From Candidatus Laterigemmans baculatus (lineage in GTDB: Bacteria; Planctomycetota; Planctomycetia; Pirellulales; Pirellulaceae), in contig NZ_WRPR01000055.1 of assembly GCF_010367455.1 (NCBI RefSeq), positions 1 through 64,000 on the forward strand: a stretch of DNA of 64,000 nt. The letters run 5' to 3'. A program made the translations under genes and the position numbers. Positions 7,828 through 16,158 of the stretch are shown one piece after another; position 1 is the first letter of the stretch; each line of letters opens with the position of its first letter. The notes under the pieces were generated by a model that had not been told where the DNA came from, made no database searches, and was given only the letters and a program-made list of their open reading frames with translations.

Positions 7828-10800
7828 ATGAAATTCCAACAGAGAGCTACGGCCATCGTGGGTGCCGCGCTGGTCTCAGCGGCGACGGTCACTTCCGCAC
7901 AGCAACCGTCGGCGCCGCTGCCCCAATCGTCGAATCGGCCCGCTTCGGCGCGGTTGGCTCCAGCGTCGAACTTGCCCGCCGCCTCCACTCGCTCGGCACC
8001 GGCAGCCGGGGTCTCGCAAGTCGCTCAAGCGACCGCTCGGCCGACGCTGCGGACCCATCGCTTGCCTCCGGAGCGGCTCAGCGACATCGCCACCTCGCTG
8101 GGCCTCAAGTACGGCTACACGCCGGGGATCACGGTCACGGCCGACACTCCGCGGGGCGAGCTACTGGTCTTGGCACCGCCGCCGATGCAGGTGCAGATCG
8201 AGGGGGAAATCCGCCAGATGCTCGCCTCCGGAGTGGTCGAGCGGAACGGGCGGGCCGTCTCCACCGGGATCACTTCGCGGCAGTTTCCGCTCGAGCGGAT
8301 CAGTTGGCGGGAGTTCGAAGATTCGCTGCAGCGCGTCGCCGGCGGGGGGCTGCCGATGACGACGCGGCGGAACGGCGAGCTGGCTTCGTTCGAGCTGGTC
8401 GATCAGCCGATCGGTCGGGCGACGGTCGAGGTGGATCGGCGGAGCAATTCGGTCACGGTGGTCGCTCCCGAGCCGGTCATGAATGGCTGGCAACAAATGA
8501 TCCAGGCGCTCGACCTCGGCACGCAAGGGCCCGGCGAAGTGCTGGAGATGGTCCGGATGCAGAACGCGGAACCGGCACCGATCCAGCGCGCGATCCGCTT
8601 GCTGCAGCAACTCGACCCGCAAGCCGGGCTCGAGGAGGCGGCGGTCGGAGTCGCTCGCGCCGGAAGCCCGTTCCACGGCGCTCGGTTCGCCGCGCAGGAC
8701 CCGGCCGACCCCAATCCGCAGCAGGGCCCCAATCCGCAGCAGGGGGCCAATCCCCAGCAGGACATCGGCCCTCAAGAGGGAGGCCGCCAAGGAGCAGGTC
8801 AAGCGATCGATCTGAATGCCGCGGCTGGGATCATCGCTGAAACCGGAGAGGGGGGCCTGTTCGGTGACGTGCAGATCCAGTTCGTGCCGGAGCTGGGGAT
8901 CATCATCGTTCGCGGAGCCCAACGGGACGTCCAGCGGGTGATGGAAGTGATTAAGGAGATCGAACAGCAGAGTGCGATCACGCAGCCCGAGGTCGAGGTC
9001 TACCCGCTGCAGCACGTCGACAGCGAAGCGGTCGCTGAGCTGGTCGAACAGCTCTACACCGACGTCCTCGCGAGCCGTGGTGCGGCGCTCAGCGTCACCG
9101 CCCTGGTGCGGCCCAACGCCCTGTTGCTGGTCGGCCGCCGCGAAGCGATTGCCAGCGTCAAGGAGCTGCTCGCCGAACTCGACCAGCCCACCGAACCGTC
9201 GGCCACGCTGCGGATTTTCCGGCTCGAACATGCGTCGGCGACCGACGCTGAAGAGACGATTCGCGAATTTCTCACCGCTCGGCCCGGCAGCGACGACGAG
9301 CTTCGCCCGGTGCTCGGGACGCGGGTTCGGATCGTCGCCGACTACCGGACCAACAGCTTGATCGTCCAAGCCGCTCCACGCGATCTGGAAGAAGTCGCCA
9401 AGCTGATTTCCGAGCTGGACGTGCGGACCGTGCCGGCCCAGAACGAAGTCCGCGTGTTCCAGCTGCGAAACGCGCTGGCCGACGATCTGCAACCGATCCT
9501 GCAAGAAGCGATCACGGGTGAAACCGATGCCGCCGGACCGGAAGGGTTCACTCGCCCCAACACCTCGCTCTCGATCCTCGCGGTCGATGCAGACGGAGCG
9601 CGGCTGATCGACTCGGGACTGTTGACCGGAGTCATCGTGACCGCCGATGCCAACGCCAACGCGCTCGTCGTGCGGGCTCCGAGCAGCAGCATGCCGCTGA
9701 TTGGCGAGCTGATCCGCCAACTCGATCAGCTTCCCGGAGCGGAAACGGTCGTCAAAGTCTTTCAGCTGGAGAACAGCGATGCGACCGCGCTGACTCAGGC
9801 TCTGAGCGATCTGTTCGGGGCTCAACAAGGGCTCGGTGGAGGCGGATTCGGTGGCGGCGGGGCGGCGGGTCGGCTTAACTTGGCTCCGGCCGCCGCTGGG
9901 GAGAGCTCGCTCGTGCAACTGCGGTTTGCCACCGACGTCCGCACCAACAGCGTGATCGCCGCCGGGGCGATCCGCGATCTGGAAGTCGTCGAAAGCATGC
10001 TGCTGCGGCTCGACACCGAGGGCTTTGCCGAGCGGATTACCGAAGTCATCTGGTTGAAAAACGCCAATGCCGAAGCGGTGGCCGCGGCGATCCAAGAGTA
10101 CGTCGATCGGCGACGCCAAGGGGTGCTGCAAATCCAGCAGGCCCAGCAAGGCGGGCTGGGGGTCTATGACGCTGTGGAACGCGATCTCGTTGCGGTTCCT
10201 GAAATCGTCAGCAACAGCATCCTGCTCAGCGTCTCGCCTCGACTCTACGACACGGTCCGCCGCGTCATCGACCAGCTCGACCGGCGGCCGCCGATGGTGA
10301 TGGTCAAAGTCCTGTTGGCCGAAGTTTCGCTCAGCGACGGGTTTGAATTCGGGACCGAGTTCGGCACCCAAGACTCGTTGCTGTTCGACCGTGGCGTGGC
10401 GATGGCCGGTTCGCCTCCGTCGACTCCCGGCTTCAATTTCAATAACGCGGGTGTTCCCAACGCGAACCAGCTCGACTCGGGTGAGGTGGCCGCTCAGACG
10501 CTGAGCACCTTTGGGCTCGGGCGTGCCAGCCAGCAGTTTGGTTACGGCGGGTTCGTCTTCGCCGCGGCCAGCGACTCGATCAGTCTGCTGCTTCGCACGC
10601 TCCAAGACGCCCAGCGATTGCAGATCCTCAGCCGTCCGATGATCGTAACCCGCGACAACACCGAAGCGCTCGTGCAAGTCGGGCAGACCGTCCCCCGCGT
10701 CACCGGCGTGACGCAGGGAGGCGGCTTGGTCGCTCCGACGATCCTGATCGAGGATATCGAAGTCGGTTTGATCTTGCGGGTGCTGCCACGAGTCGGTGCC

Positions 10801-11814
10801 GACGGATTGATCCGCATGGACATCGACGCCGAACGGTCCGCCGTCGGTCCGGTCTCGCAAGGAATTCCGGTCGGCTTCGGGGTCGAAGGGGAACCGATCC
10901 TCAGCCCGCTGATCGATCGGACTCGGGCCCAGAGCACGCTGACGGCGTTCTCCGGTCAGACGATCGTCTACGGCGGTTTGATCCAGAAACGCCGCAGCCA
11001 GTTCAGCCGCCGCGTGCCCTACATCTCCGACATTCCGATCCTTGGGTTGCTGTTCCGCTACGATCAAGAGATTGAATCGCGGAGCGAGCTGCTGGTCGTG
11101 ATGACGCCGATGATCATCAACGGCGACGAAGACGTGGAGTACATCAAGCAGGTCGAGTCGAGCCGCATGAGCTACTGCATCGCCGACGTCGTCGAGATGC
11201 ACGGAGACGTCGGGCTCAGCGGTGGGTATGGACTCTGGGGACCGGCTGTCGGTCCGGTGATCTACCCCGACCTGACCCCCACGATCGACGACATCAACTT
11301 GCACTGCTTGCCCAGCGGAGCAGCGGCCGATCCAAACGGGCTCGGACCGAATCCCGAACTGGCTCCCGAGGCGGTTCCGGGCGGGCCCTATCCGGGCGAG
11401 ACTTATCCGGGCGGGCCATATCCGGGCGGGCCCATGCCCAGCGGCCCCTATCCGAGCGGCTCCTATCCCGGTAACTCCTATCCCGGTAACTCCTATCCGG
11501 GCGGCCCCGCACCTGGGATGCAGCCGAACGTGGTCCCCGGAGCCGATTACCCGCCGCCCCCGCCGCCGCGCGGACCGGAGTACTACCCGAACGGTGGAGT
11601 GACGCCCGAGGGGCAGTACATCCCGCCGCCGAGCCCGCCGGTCCGGCCGCCGCTTGGAACCGAGCCGGTCGACGGCATGCCGAGCGTGGTCGAACCCGCT
11701 CCGCCGGTAACTCCGGCGGGCCACGTCCAGCAAGCCCGGCATCTCGGCCCCGCCCCTGGCGGTCTCCCCAGGCGACCGAGCGGGCAACCACAACGGATTC
11801 CCTCGATTCGCTGA
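7828..11814 (+). CDS. Secretin, GspD/PilQ-like outer-membrane channel protein
   Basis: This 1328-residue exported protein belongs to the type II/III secretion secretin family. The start is the ATG at 7828 (or 7822), giving a signal peptide that ends near TVTSAQQ. Five NolW-type (secretin_N) modules follow one another between about residues 390 and 830, each of the form VxxFxLxNA...TNSLIV...L..LD. The secretin core spans about residues 920-1096, with ILSRPMIVTRDN, VGQTVPRVTGV, TAFSGQTIVYGGLI and the hallmark VPYISDIPILGLLFR. The last 150 residues are a low-complexity PYPGG-repeat, proline-rich tail. No other type II secretion gene is nearby, so it may be an orphan secretin or part of a dispersed system. 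The lipoprotein gene that follows could encode a pilotin-like partner, which is inference. Confidence 0.9.
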   Translation: MKFQQRATAIVGAALVSAATVTSAQQPSAPLPQSSNRPASARLAPASNLPAASTRSAPAAGVSQVAQATARPTLRTHRLPPERLSDIATSLGLKYGYTPGITVTADTPRGELLVLAPPPMQVQIEGEIRQMLASGVVERNGRAVSTGITSRQFPLERISWREFEDSLQRVAGGGLPMTTRRNGELASFELVDQPIGRATVEVDRRSNSVTVVAPEPVMNGWQQMIQALDLGTQGPGEVLEMVRMQNAEPAPIQRAIRLLQQLDPQAGLEEAAVGVARAGSPFHGARFAAQDPADPNPQQGPNPQQGANPQQDIGPQEGGRQGAGQAIDLNAAAGIIAETGEGGLFGDVQIQFVPELGIIIVRGAQRDVQRVMEVIKEIEQQSAITQPEVEVYPLQHVDSEAVAELVEQLYTDVLASRGAALSVTALVRPNALLLVGRREAIASVKELLAELDQPTEPSATLRIFRLEHASATDAEETIREFLTARPGSDDELRPVLGTRVRIVADYRTNSLIVQAAPRDLEEVAKLISELDVRTVPAQNEVRVFQLRNALADDLQPILQEAITGETDAAGPEGFTRPNTSLSILAVDADGARLIDSGLLTGVIVTADANANALVVRAPSSSMPLIGELIRQLDQLPGAETVVKVFQLENSDATALTQALSDLFGAQQGLGGGGFGGGGAAGRLNLAPAAAGESSLVQLRFATDVRTNSVIAAGAIRDLEVVESMLLRLDTEGFAERITEVIWLKNANAEAVAAAIQEYVDRRRQGVLQIQQAQQGGLGVYDAVERDLVAVPEIVSNSILLSVSPRLYDTVRRVIDQLDRRPPMVMVKVLLAEVSLSDGFEFGTEFGTQDSLLFDRGVAMAGSPPSTPGFNFNNAGVPNANQLDSGEVAAQTLSTFGLGRASQQFGYGGFVFAAASDSISLLLRTLQDAQRLQILSRPMIVTRDNTEALVQVGQTVPRVTGVTQGGGLVAPTILIEDIEVGLILRVLPRVGADGLIRMDIDAERSAVGPVSQGIPVGFGVEGEPILSPLIDRTRAQSTLTAFSGQTIVYGGLIQKRRSQFSRRVPYISDIPILGLLFRYDQEIESRSELLVVMTPMIINGDEDVEYIKQVESSRMSYCIADVVEMHGDVGLSGGYGLWGPAVGPVIYPDLTPTIDDINLHCLPSGAAADPNGLGPNPELAPEAVPGGPYPGETYPGGPYPGGPMPSGPYPSGSYPGNSYPGNSYPGGPAPGMQPNVVPGADYPPPPPPRGPEYYPNGGVTPEGQYIPPPSPPVRPPLGTEPVDGMPSVVEPAPPVTPAGHVQQARHLGPAPGGLPRRPSGQPQRIPSIR

Positions 11815-11872
11815 GGCGGCCTCACGTTATCCATCCGCTGCCCTTCACCGACACCCTCCCAGGGGGCATTGA

Positions 11873-12070
11873 TCTCTACACAAGTCGCACGACCTATCAT
11901 CACCCTCCCCCCGGGAGGGTCGAGCGTCAGCGAGGGGAGGGAGAGCAATCCCTAGCGATCGCCCCAAGTGAAACTCACCGTTGCGGAAACCCTCCCCGCT
12001 CGTTCCTCGCGACCCTCCCGGGGGGAGGGTGTTGGCTGTGCCTTTTCTAGCCCTTGGACTTGTGTAGAGA
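11873..12070. repeat. Family C element, about 198 bp with terminal inverted repeats
   Basis: The ends form a perfect 14-bp inverted repeat: TCTCTACACAAGTC at 11873-11886 and GACTTGTGTAGAGA at 12057-12070. Inside are ACCCTCCCCCCGGGAGGGT at 11902-11920 and ACCCTCCCGGGGGGAGGGT at 12012-12030. The segment beside the right inner hairpin is the reverse complement of one in the element at 5837-6014. It has no coding capacity. It fills most of the 348-bp gap between the secretin and the lipoprotein genes; the rest includes a run of nine G just downstream. The structure resembles a small non-autonomous mobile element. Confidence 0.75.
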
Positions 12071-12162
12071 CCAATGCTCGGGGGGGGGGCGCGTTCAGGT
12101 TTTCTGACAGTGCCTAGTCCAGCTTTTTGCTACCGTTACGTTACTACTCGGGAACTCGATCG

Positions 12163-12888
12163 ATGCGTGCCCTCCTGATCGCCGCTTGTTGCGTTCTGAC
12201 CTGCGGCGGCTGTACCACGTTGCCGAGCAGCGATGGATTCAAGTGGAGCAATCCCTTTAGCAAAAAAGACAAGCCGCCCGAGCCGTATCCGAATCCGGTC
12301 AAGATGGCGACGACCTGGACGCCCGATACGCTGACCAGCGTGGGCAAAACTCCGACCCGGGGCTTTGGAGGACGCGTCTTCTTTTACAACGAGAAGAGCC
12401 AGCCGGTTCCGGTCGAAGGGGAGCTGAGGATCGTCGGCTATGCGGAGTCGGATCACCCGAGCGCGCCGCCGCAGGTCAAGCAGTTCGGTTTCAAGCCGGA
12501 GCAATTCACCCAGCACTTCAGCCAGTCCGACTTCGGGGCTTCCTATAGCTTCTGGATTCCTTGGGACGCCGACGGCGGGCCGCAGCAGCGGATCACGCTC
12601 GTCCCCTCGTTCACCTCCAAAGAGGGAAAGACGATCCAGGGAACGCCCACCGCCGTGCTGCTCCCGGGACCGAGCGAGGAGTCGTTGGCGCGGGCCAACG
12701 CGTCGCAAGAGATCCAGGTGAAGCGGTACAGCGGTCCCGGCATTCCCTACAGCCCGCCGACGGGCGGAGTCCAGCAGACGGGCTACAGCGGGTTTGAGGG
12801 ACAAGCGGTCCCGACGCGGCCCCGCAGCGGATTGACGACGACGACGATTCCGCTCGGCCCGTCGTTCAACCGTCGCCCGGGGCGGTGA
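12163..12888 (+). CDS. Putative lipoprotein, function unknown
   Basis: This 241-residue protein starts at the ATG at 12163, which gives a short lipoprotein signal peptide with the lipobox region VLTCGGC. Only the downstream part looks globular, with a segment GRVFFYNEKSQPVPVEGELRIVGY and an aromatic SYSFWIPWDADGG. The C-terminus is Pro/Gly/Arg-rich. I do not recognise a family with a known role. It lies behind the secretin gene on the same strand, separated by a repeat element, so an outer-membrane role linked to the secretin is possible but only inferred. Its 3' end overlaps the convergent peptidase gene by 23 bp. Confidence 0.75.
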   Translation: MRALLIAACCVLTCGGCTTLPSSDGFKWSNPFSKKDKPPEPYPNPVKMATTWTPDTLTSVGKTPTRGFGGRVFFYNEKSQPVPVEGELRIVGYAESDHPSAPPQVKQFGFKPEQFTQHFSQSDFGASYSFWIPWDADGGPQQRITLVPSFTSKEGKTIQGTPTAVLLPGPSEESLARANASQEIQVKRYSGPGIPYSPPTGGVQQTGYSGFEGQAVPTRPRSGLTTTTIPLGPSFNRRPGR

Positions 12889-13465
12889 GCAGATCGGTGA
12901 GGATCACCGTCAGCGCGGCGGCCATCATCGGGAGGCTCATCGAGGCCAGCGGCGGGCGGTCGGGCAATCGCTTCGCCGCTTGCTGCGGTGCCAACGGAAG
13001 ATGCACAAAACCCACCTGGGTTGGCAGGGCTCGCTGAGCGACCAGGTGTTGGCTGAGGTACAGGATCGCGTTGCAGATATGGATCCCCGCGTCGCGAGAG
13101 ACGACCGTGGGAATGCCCTCGGCGACGAGCTTCTGCGACCACCGCCCCATGGGCAACGTGGTCCGGTAGGCCAGCGGCGCGCCTTCGATCAACGGCGTCT
13201 CGGCGGTGGTGGCGTTCAGACCGATCGTCTCAAGCTGGATCGCCGCAGTGCCTGGCGACTGGCCCAGGTGGAGCACGTAGTCGTAGCCGACCGTCAGATC
13301 TTCGTTGAGCCGGTGGGTCATCTCGGTGAGATCCACCGGGTAGCGGCGGGTGACGACTTTCCCACCGCTGTCAAACCACCGCGTCAGCTCGACCAACGTC
13401 AGCCAGCTGCTGTTCTCCGGCCACTCGTGGTACGGCTCAAAGGCGGTGAGCAGGATGCGTGGCAT
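12866..13465 (-). CDS. Pyrrolidone-carboxyl peptidase-like cysteine peptidase (C15)
   Basis: This 199-residue protein resembles pyroglutamyl peptidase I, which removes N-terminal pyroglutamate from peptides. The N-terminus ILLTAFEPYHEWPENSS matches the family (FxPF...NPS-like), the active-site Cys lies in GIHICNAILY, the catalytic His in VGFVHLPL, and a Glu is available in QLETIGLN. All three catalytic positions therefore look present, although the flanking sequence is divergent from E. coli-type Pcp. I chose the ATG at 13465; the 21 codons upstream are Ala-rich and lack similarity. The 3' end overlaps the convergent lipoprotein gene. Confidence 0.82.
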   Translation of the reverse strand: MPRILLTAFEPYHEWPENSSWLTLVELTRWFDSGGKVVTRRYPVDLTEMTHRLNEDLTVGYDYVLHLGQSPGTAAIQLETIGLNATTAETPLIEGAPLAYRTTLPMGRWSQKLVAEGIPTVVSRDAGIHICNAILYLSQHLVAQRALPTQVGFVHLPLAPQQAAKRLPDRPPLASMSLPMMAAALTVILTDLLTAPGDG

Positions 13466-13576
13466 GGGGGAAGCGGCAGCCGCGGACGGAAAGAAGCGGA
13501 CAGCGGGGGCCGCTGTGTTGGCTCCCACCGCGGCAACCGACGCGTCGCCGCTGTGGGATTATAGTTCGCTCCGCGG

Positions 13577-14848
13577 TCACTCGGCCGACTTTTTCAACTT
13601 CCAGCCGACCGGCTGCGTCCAGGCCTGCTTCTTCTGGCCTTCGAATGAGGGGTCGTCGGCCGCGGCGCTCGAGGTCACGACGGCTCGCACGTACAACTCG
13701 TTACCCGTCAGCGTGTAGCTCGACCGCAAGGCGTCGGAGCTGGCCAGCGTCGCACCGATCTTTTCCGGAGCCACTTCCTGCCCCGCCTCGGGAGCGAGCG
13801 AAGCGATGAACTCGGTGCGGTAGGTCTCGCCGTCGACCGGATCGATTTCGACGGTCAAGGTTTTCGACTCCGCGTCGTACTCGACGCTCTGCAGCGTGAC
13901 GCCGCTCGAAGCGTAGAAGTCGCCGCGCTTGATCGCGCGAATCAGGTGCTCGGGCGTGAGGAAGCGGGCGTGGACCATCACCCAGCCGCGGCCCATTCGG
14001 CTGCCACCGTTGCCGTGGTAGTCGTGCGTGTCGTCGGTGGCGATCCCCATCAGCGGTTCGGCGTTGAGAACCGCCAGGCGAAGGACGTTGGCCAGGTCCC
14101 AAAACCGCTCGACCGACGGCCGCTCGGCGTCTCCCAAGTGATTTACGCCGGGGTGACCGTTGTAGACTTCGAAGAATTTTTCGCCCGTGACGTGGGCCAG
14201 GTCTTCGGGAGTGATCGCCCAGCCAAAGTTCGGATGGTTCAAGTGCAGCAACATCTCGCGGCCGAGCCGTGCGGCTTGTTCTTCGACGCTGCGAAAATTG
14301 TTAGCGATCGCTTCACGAACCGTTTCGCCTCCGAGCGGTTCGATCACTTCGGCGACGTTCGTCACGTTCATGTGGACCGGTTTCCCTTCGGCTCGGTCGC
14401 TGATCTCTTCCGAGGGGATCATGATGAATCGCCCCCGCTCTTCGAGCACATAGCGGAACTCGTCGAGCGGTTTGAGCCGGACTTCCAGATCCTCTCCCTC
14501 GCCCCGGGTTTCGACCCAGTGATCACCAAACCGAGCCCGGTACTTCGGCAACGCTTCGCCGCCGCCGCGACTTTCGATCTGCCCGACTTTCATCCACCGC
14601 ATGCCTTGGCTGAGCACGTTGTGATCGGAAAGGGCCAAAAAGTTGTAGCCATGGGTCCGATACCACTCGCCGGCCATCTCGGGGAAATGATCGCCGTCGC
14701 TCCACAGCGTGTGCGTGTGCAGGTTCCCCTTCCACCACCGCAGCGGCGGATCGGCGGGAACCGCGTCCTCGCCGCGAGACGCCGAAACCGACAAAGCTCC
14801 GGAAACGGCCAGAGTCAGAACCAAAATGACCGACAGCATCGAACGCAT
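13577..14848 (-). CDS. Exported PHP-domain metal-dependent phosphoesterase-like protein
   Basis: This 423-residue protein has an N-terminal signal peptide (LVLTLAVSGALSVSASRG) when started at the ATG at 14848. The PHP fold is indicated by the metal-binding HTHTLWSDGD at about residue 42, ALSDHN, HLNHPNFGWA and DDTHDYHG. The PHP superfamily includes histidinol phosphatase and polymerase-associated nucleases; this exported type probably hydrolyses a phosphoester, but the substrate is unknown. The C-terminal part (about residues 320-423) looks like a beta-rich accessory domain. It is followed on the same strand, after about 110 bp, by the peptidase gene. Confidence 0.82.
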   Translation of the reverse strand: MRSMLSVILVLTLAVSGALSVSASRGEDAVPADPPLRWWKGNLHTHTLWSDGDHFPEMAGEWYRTHGYNFLALSDHNVLSQGMRWMKVGQIESRGGGEALPKYRARFGDHWVETRGEGEDLEVRLKPLDEFRYVLEERGRFIMIPSEEISDRAEGKPVHMNVTNVAEVIEPLGGETVREAIANNFRSVEEQAARLGREMLLHLNHPNFGWAITPEDLAHVTGEKFFEVYNGHPGVNHLGDAERPSVERFWDLANVLRLAVLNAEPLMGIATDDTHDYHGNGGSRMGRGWVMVHARFLTPEHLIRAIKRGDFYASSGVTLQSVEYDAESKTLTVEIDPVDGETYRTEFIASLAPEAGQEVAPEKIGATLASSDALRSSYTLTGNELYVRAVVTSSAAADDPSFEGQKKQAWTQPVGWKLKKSAE

Positions 14849-14970
14849 CGCGAGGGCACCTGCAGCGAAAAGGAAGGCGGGGGAACGAACGCTCGCCGCG
14901 TCCGTCCCAGGATGTGGGGCTCGCATTATACTTTCGCCACCCACCGCCGGCGCACGCGGCTTCTCACCAT

Positions 14971-14991
14971 CACCCTCCCCGCGGGAGGGTG
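14971..14991. repeat. Solo CACCCTCCC/GGGAGGGTG hairpin
   Basis: A perfect 9-bp inverted repeat, CACCCTCCC-CGC-GGGAGGGTG, stands alone upstream of the PHP-domain gene. It matches the inner hairpins of the family C elements but lacks their long terminal repeats. Confidence 0.75.
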
Positions 14992-15029
14992 TCGGTCAGA
15001 TCTTCGGCCAAGGCTACCCCTACTAATGA

Positions 15030-15173
15030 ATCAGCCGCCACGCGCTAGCGTCCGGTTCTTGCGGCGTTTTCGAGAACCGGGGGCTAGCGCCCGGCGGCTG
15101 ATGAATAATCCGGGCTAGCGTCCGGTGTTCCCCCGCGTTTGTGGGAACCGGGGGCTAGCGCCCGGCGGCTGAT
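15030..15173. repeat. Family A GCTAGC hairpin, one full and one partial copy
   Basis: The full copy at 15030-15102 has left arm ATCAGCCGCCACGCGCTAGC continuing GTCCGGTTCT, and right arm AGAACCGGGGGCTAGCGCCC continuing GGCGGCTGAT. The 30-bp arms pair at 26 positions around a 13-bp loop. A partial copy at 15110-15173 lacks the outer ATCAGCC arm on the left. Together with the CCCTCCC hairpin they occupy most of the 449-bp gap between the PHP-domain and YhcH-family genes, and no gene is seen there. Full copies recur at 28404 and 31812. Confidence 0.9.
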
Positions 15174-15297
15174 GAATTCTCCTCGCCCGCGGGTTCCGGC
15201 TGCCGAGTGGTCCGCACGCAGCAAGGGGCTTATCGACTGAAGTTTCAGAGCCGATAATTGAACGGGTCCTTCCGTCCCTCCCTCAGCGGGCTTCATA

Positions 15298-15753
15298 ATG
15301 ATTCTCGATCGCCTCGAACGCGCCGACCGTTATGTGCGCCTGCACCGCCAATTTGCCGCCGCGTTGGAGTTCTTGCGGAAGCCGGAACTCGCCGAAATCT
15401 CCAGCGGTCGCCACGCGATCGACGGCGAACAGCTGTTCGTGATCATCGAGCAGGTCGATGGGCGAGGCCGAGACGGGGCCCGCGTCGAATACCACCGCCG
15501 CTACATCGACATCCAGTACCTCATCGGCGGAACCGAGCAGATCGGCTGGATCTCTACCGACGATTGTCACACCAGCGAACAGCCGTATGATCCGCAGTCC
15601 GACTTCGGACTTTACGCCGACGCCCCGTCGACGTGGCTGACCCTTGAGCCCGGCATGCTGGCGATTTTTTTTCCCGAGGATGGCCACGCTCCACTGGCCG
15701 GAAGCGGCTCAGCGCACAAGGCGATTGTGAAAGTCGCGGTCGACGATTTGTAG
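15298..15753 (+). CDS. YhcH/YjgK/YiaL family protein
   Basis: This 151-residue cupin-like protein belongs to the YhcH/YjgK/YiaL (DUF386) family, whose members are linked to sugar, often sialic-acid or ketose, metabolism. Family features seen are the central EYHRRYIDIQYLIGGTEQIGW block and the C-terminal FFPEDGHAP followed by KAIVKVAV, which supplies the metal-binding His/Glu set expected of this fold. The length is normal for the family. It stands between repeats and a small DUF4404-like gene and has no obvious sugar operon around it. The specific substrate is not evident. Confidence 0.88.
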   Translation: MILDRLERADRYVRLHRQFAAALEFLRKPELAEISSGRHAIDGEQLFVIIEQVDGRGRDGARVEYHRRYIDIQYLIGGTEQIGWISTDDCHTSEQPYDPQSDFGLYADAPSTWLTLEPGMLAIFFPEDGHAPLAGSGSAHKAIVKVAVDDL

Positions 15754-15791
15754 GGCGTGAATGTGCTGGAACCTTGAAAGCTGAGGAGCAA

Positions 15792-16052
15792 ATGAGCGAA
15801 GCGCACTTGAAAGAATTGCTGGCCGAGCTGCATCAAGAATTGTCCGAGACGGAGAATCTTTCGGACGAGCAAGTCGCCGAACTGCGGGCGGCGATGGAGG
15901 AGATCGACGACGCGTTGCGGCGGAGCGGTCGGCGGTCGGGCGGGTTGGAGGAGACGTTTCGCGAAGTGGCCAGCCGCTTGGAGCAGTCCCATCCACGGCT
16001 GACGCATGCGGTCGGCCGAGTCGCTGACGCGCTCGCGCAAATTGGCATCTGA
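15792..16052 (+). CDS. DUF4404-like small helical protein
   Basis: This 86-residue protein is predicted to be all helical and highly charged ([46 protein letters not shown]). The pattern of an N-terminal leucine-rich helix, a Glu-rich middle and an ESRFEESHP-like C-terminal block matches DUF4404, whose function is unknown. A GAGGAG Shine-Dalgarno precedes the ATG at 15792. It is 38 bp behind the YhcH-family gene on the same strand and may be co-transcribed with it. Confidence 0.75.
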   Translation: MSEAHLKELLAELHQELSETENLSDEQVAELRAAMEEIDDALRRSGRRSGGLEETFREVASRLEQSHPRLTHAVGRVADALAQIGI

Positions 16053-16158
16053 GCGATTCCCGGGCGGAAAGCGGGCCCCGGGCGAAGCGCGGCCCCCGGG
16101 CGGAATTTGGGAGGTTAGAATAGCGGCTCCCTTCCCGCCTCCTCCGGAGAATCCCGCC

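Noticed and set aside
8161-11793. A 1210-codon open frame antisense to the secretin gene
   Set aside because: It has shadow composition (Arg/Asp/His-rich, no domain) and mirrors the codon structure of a high-GC gene; the forward frame has clear secretin motifs.
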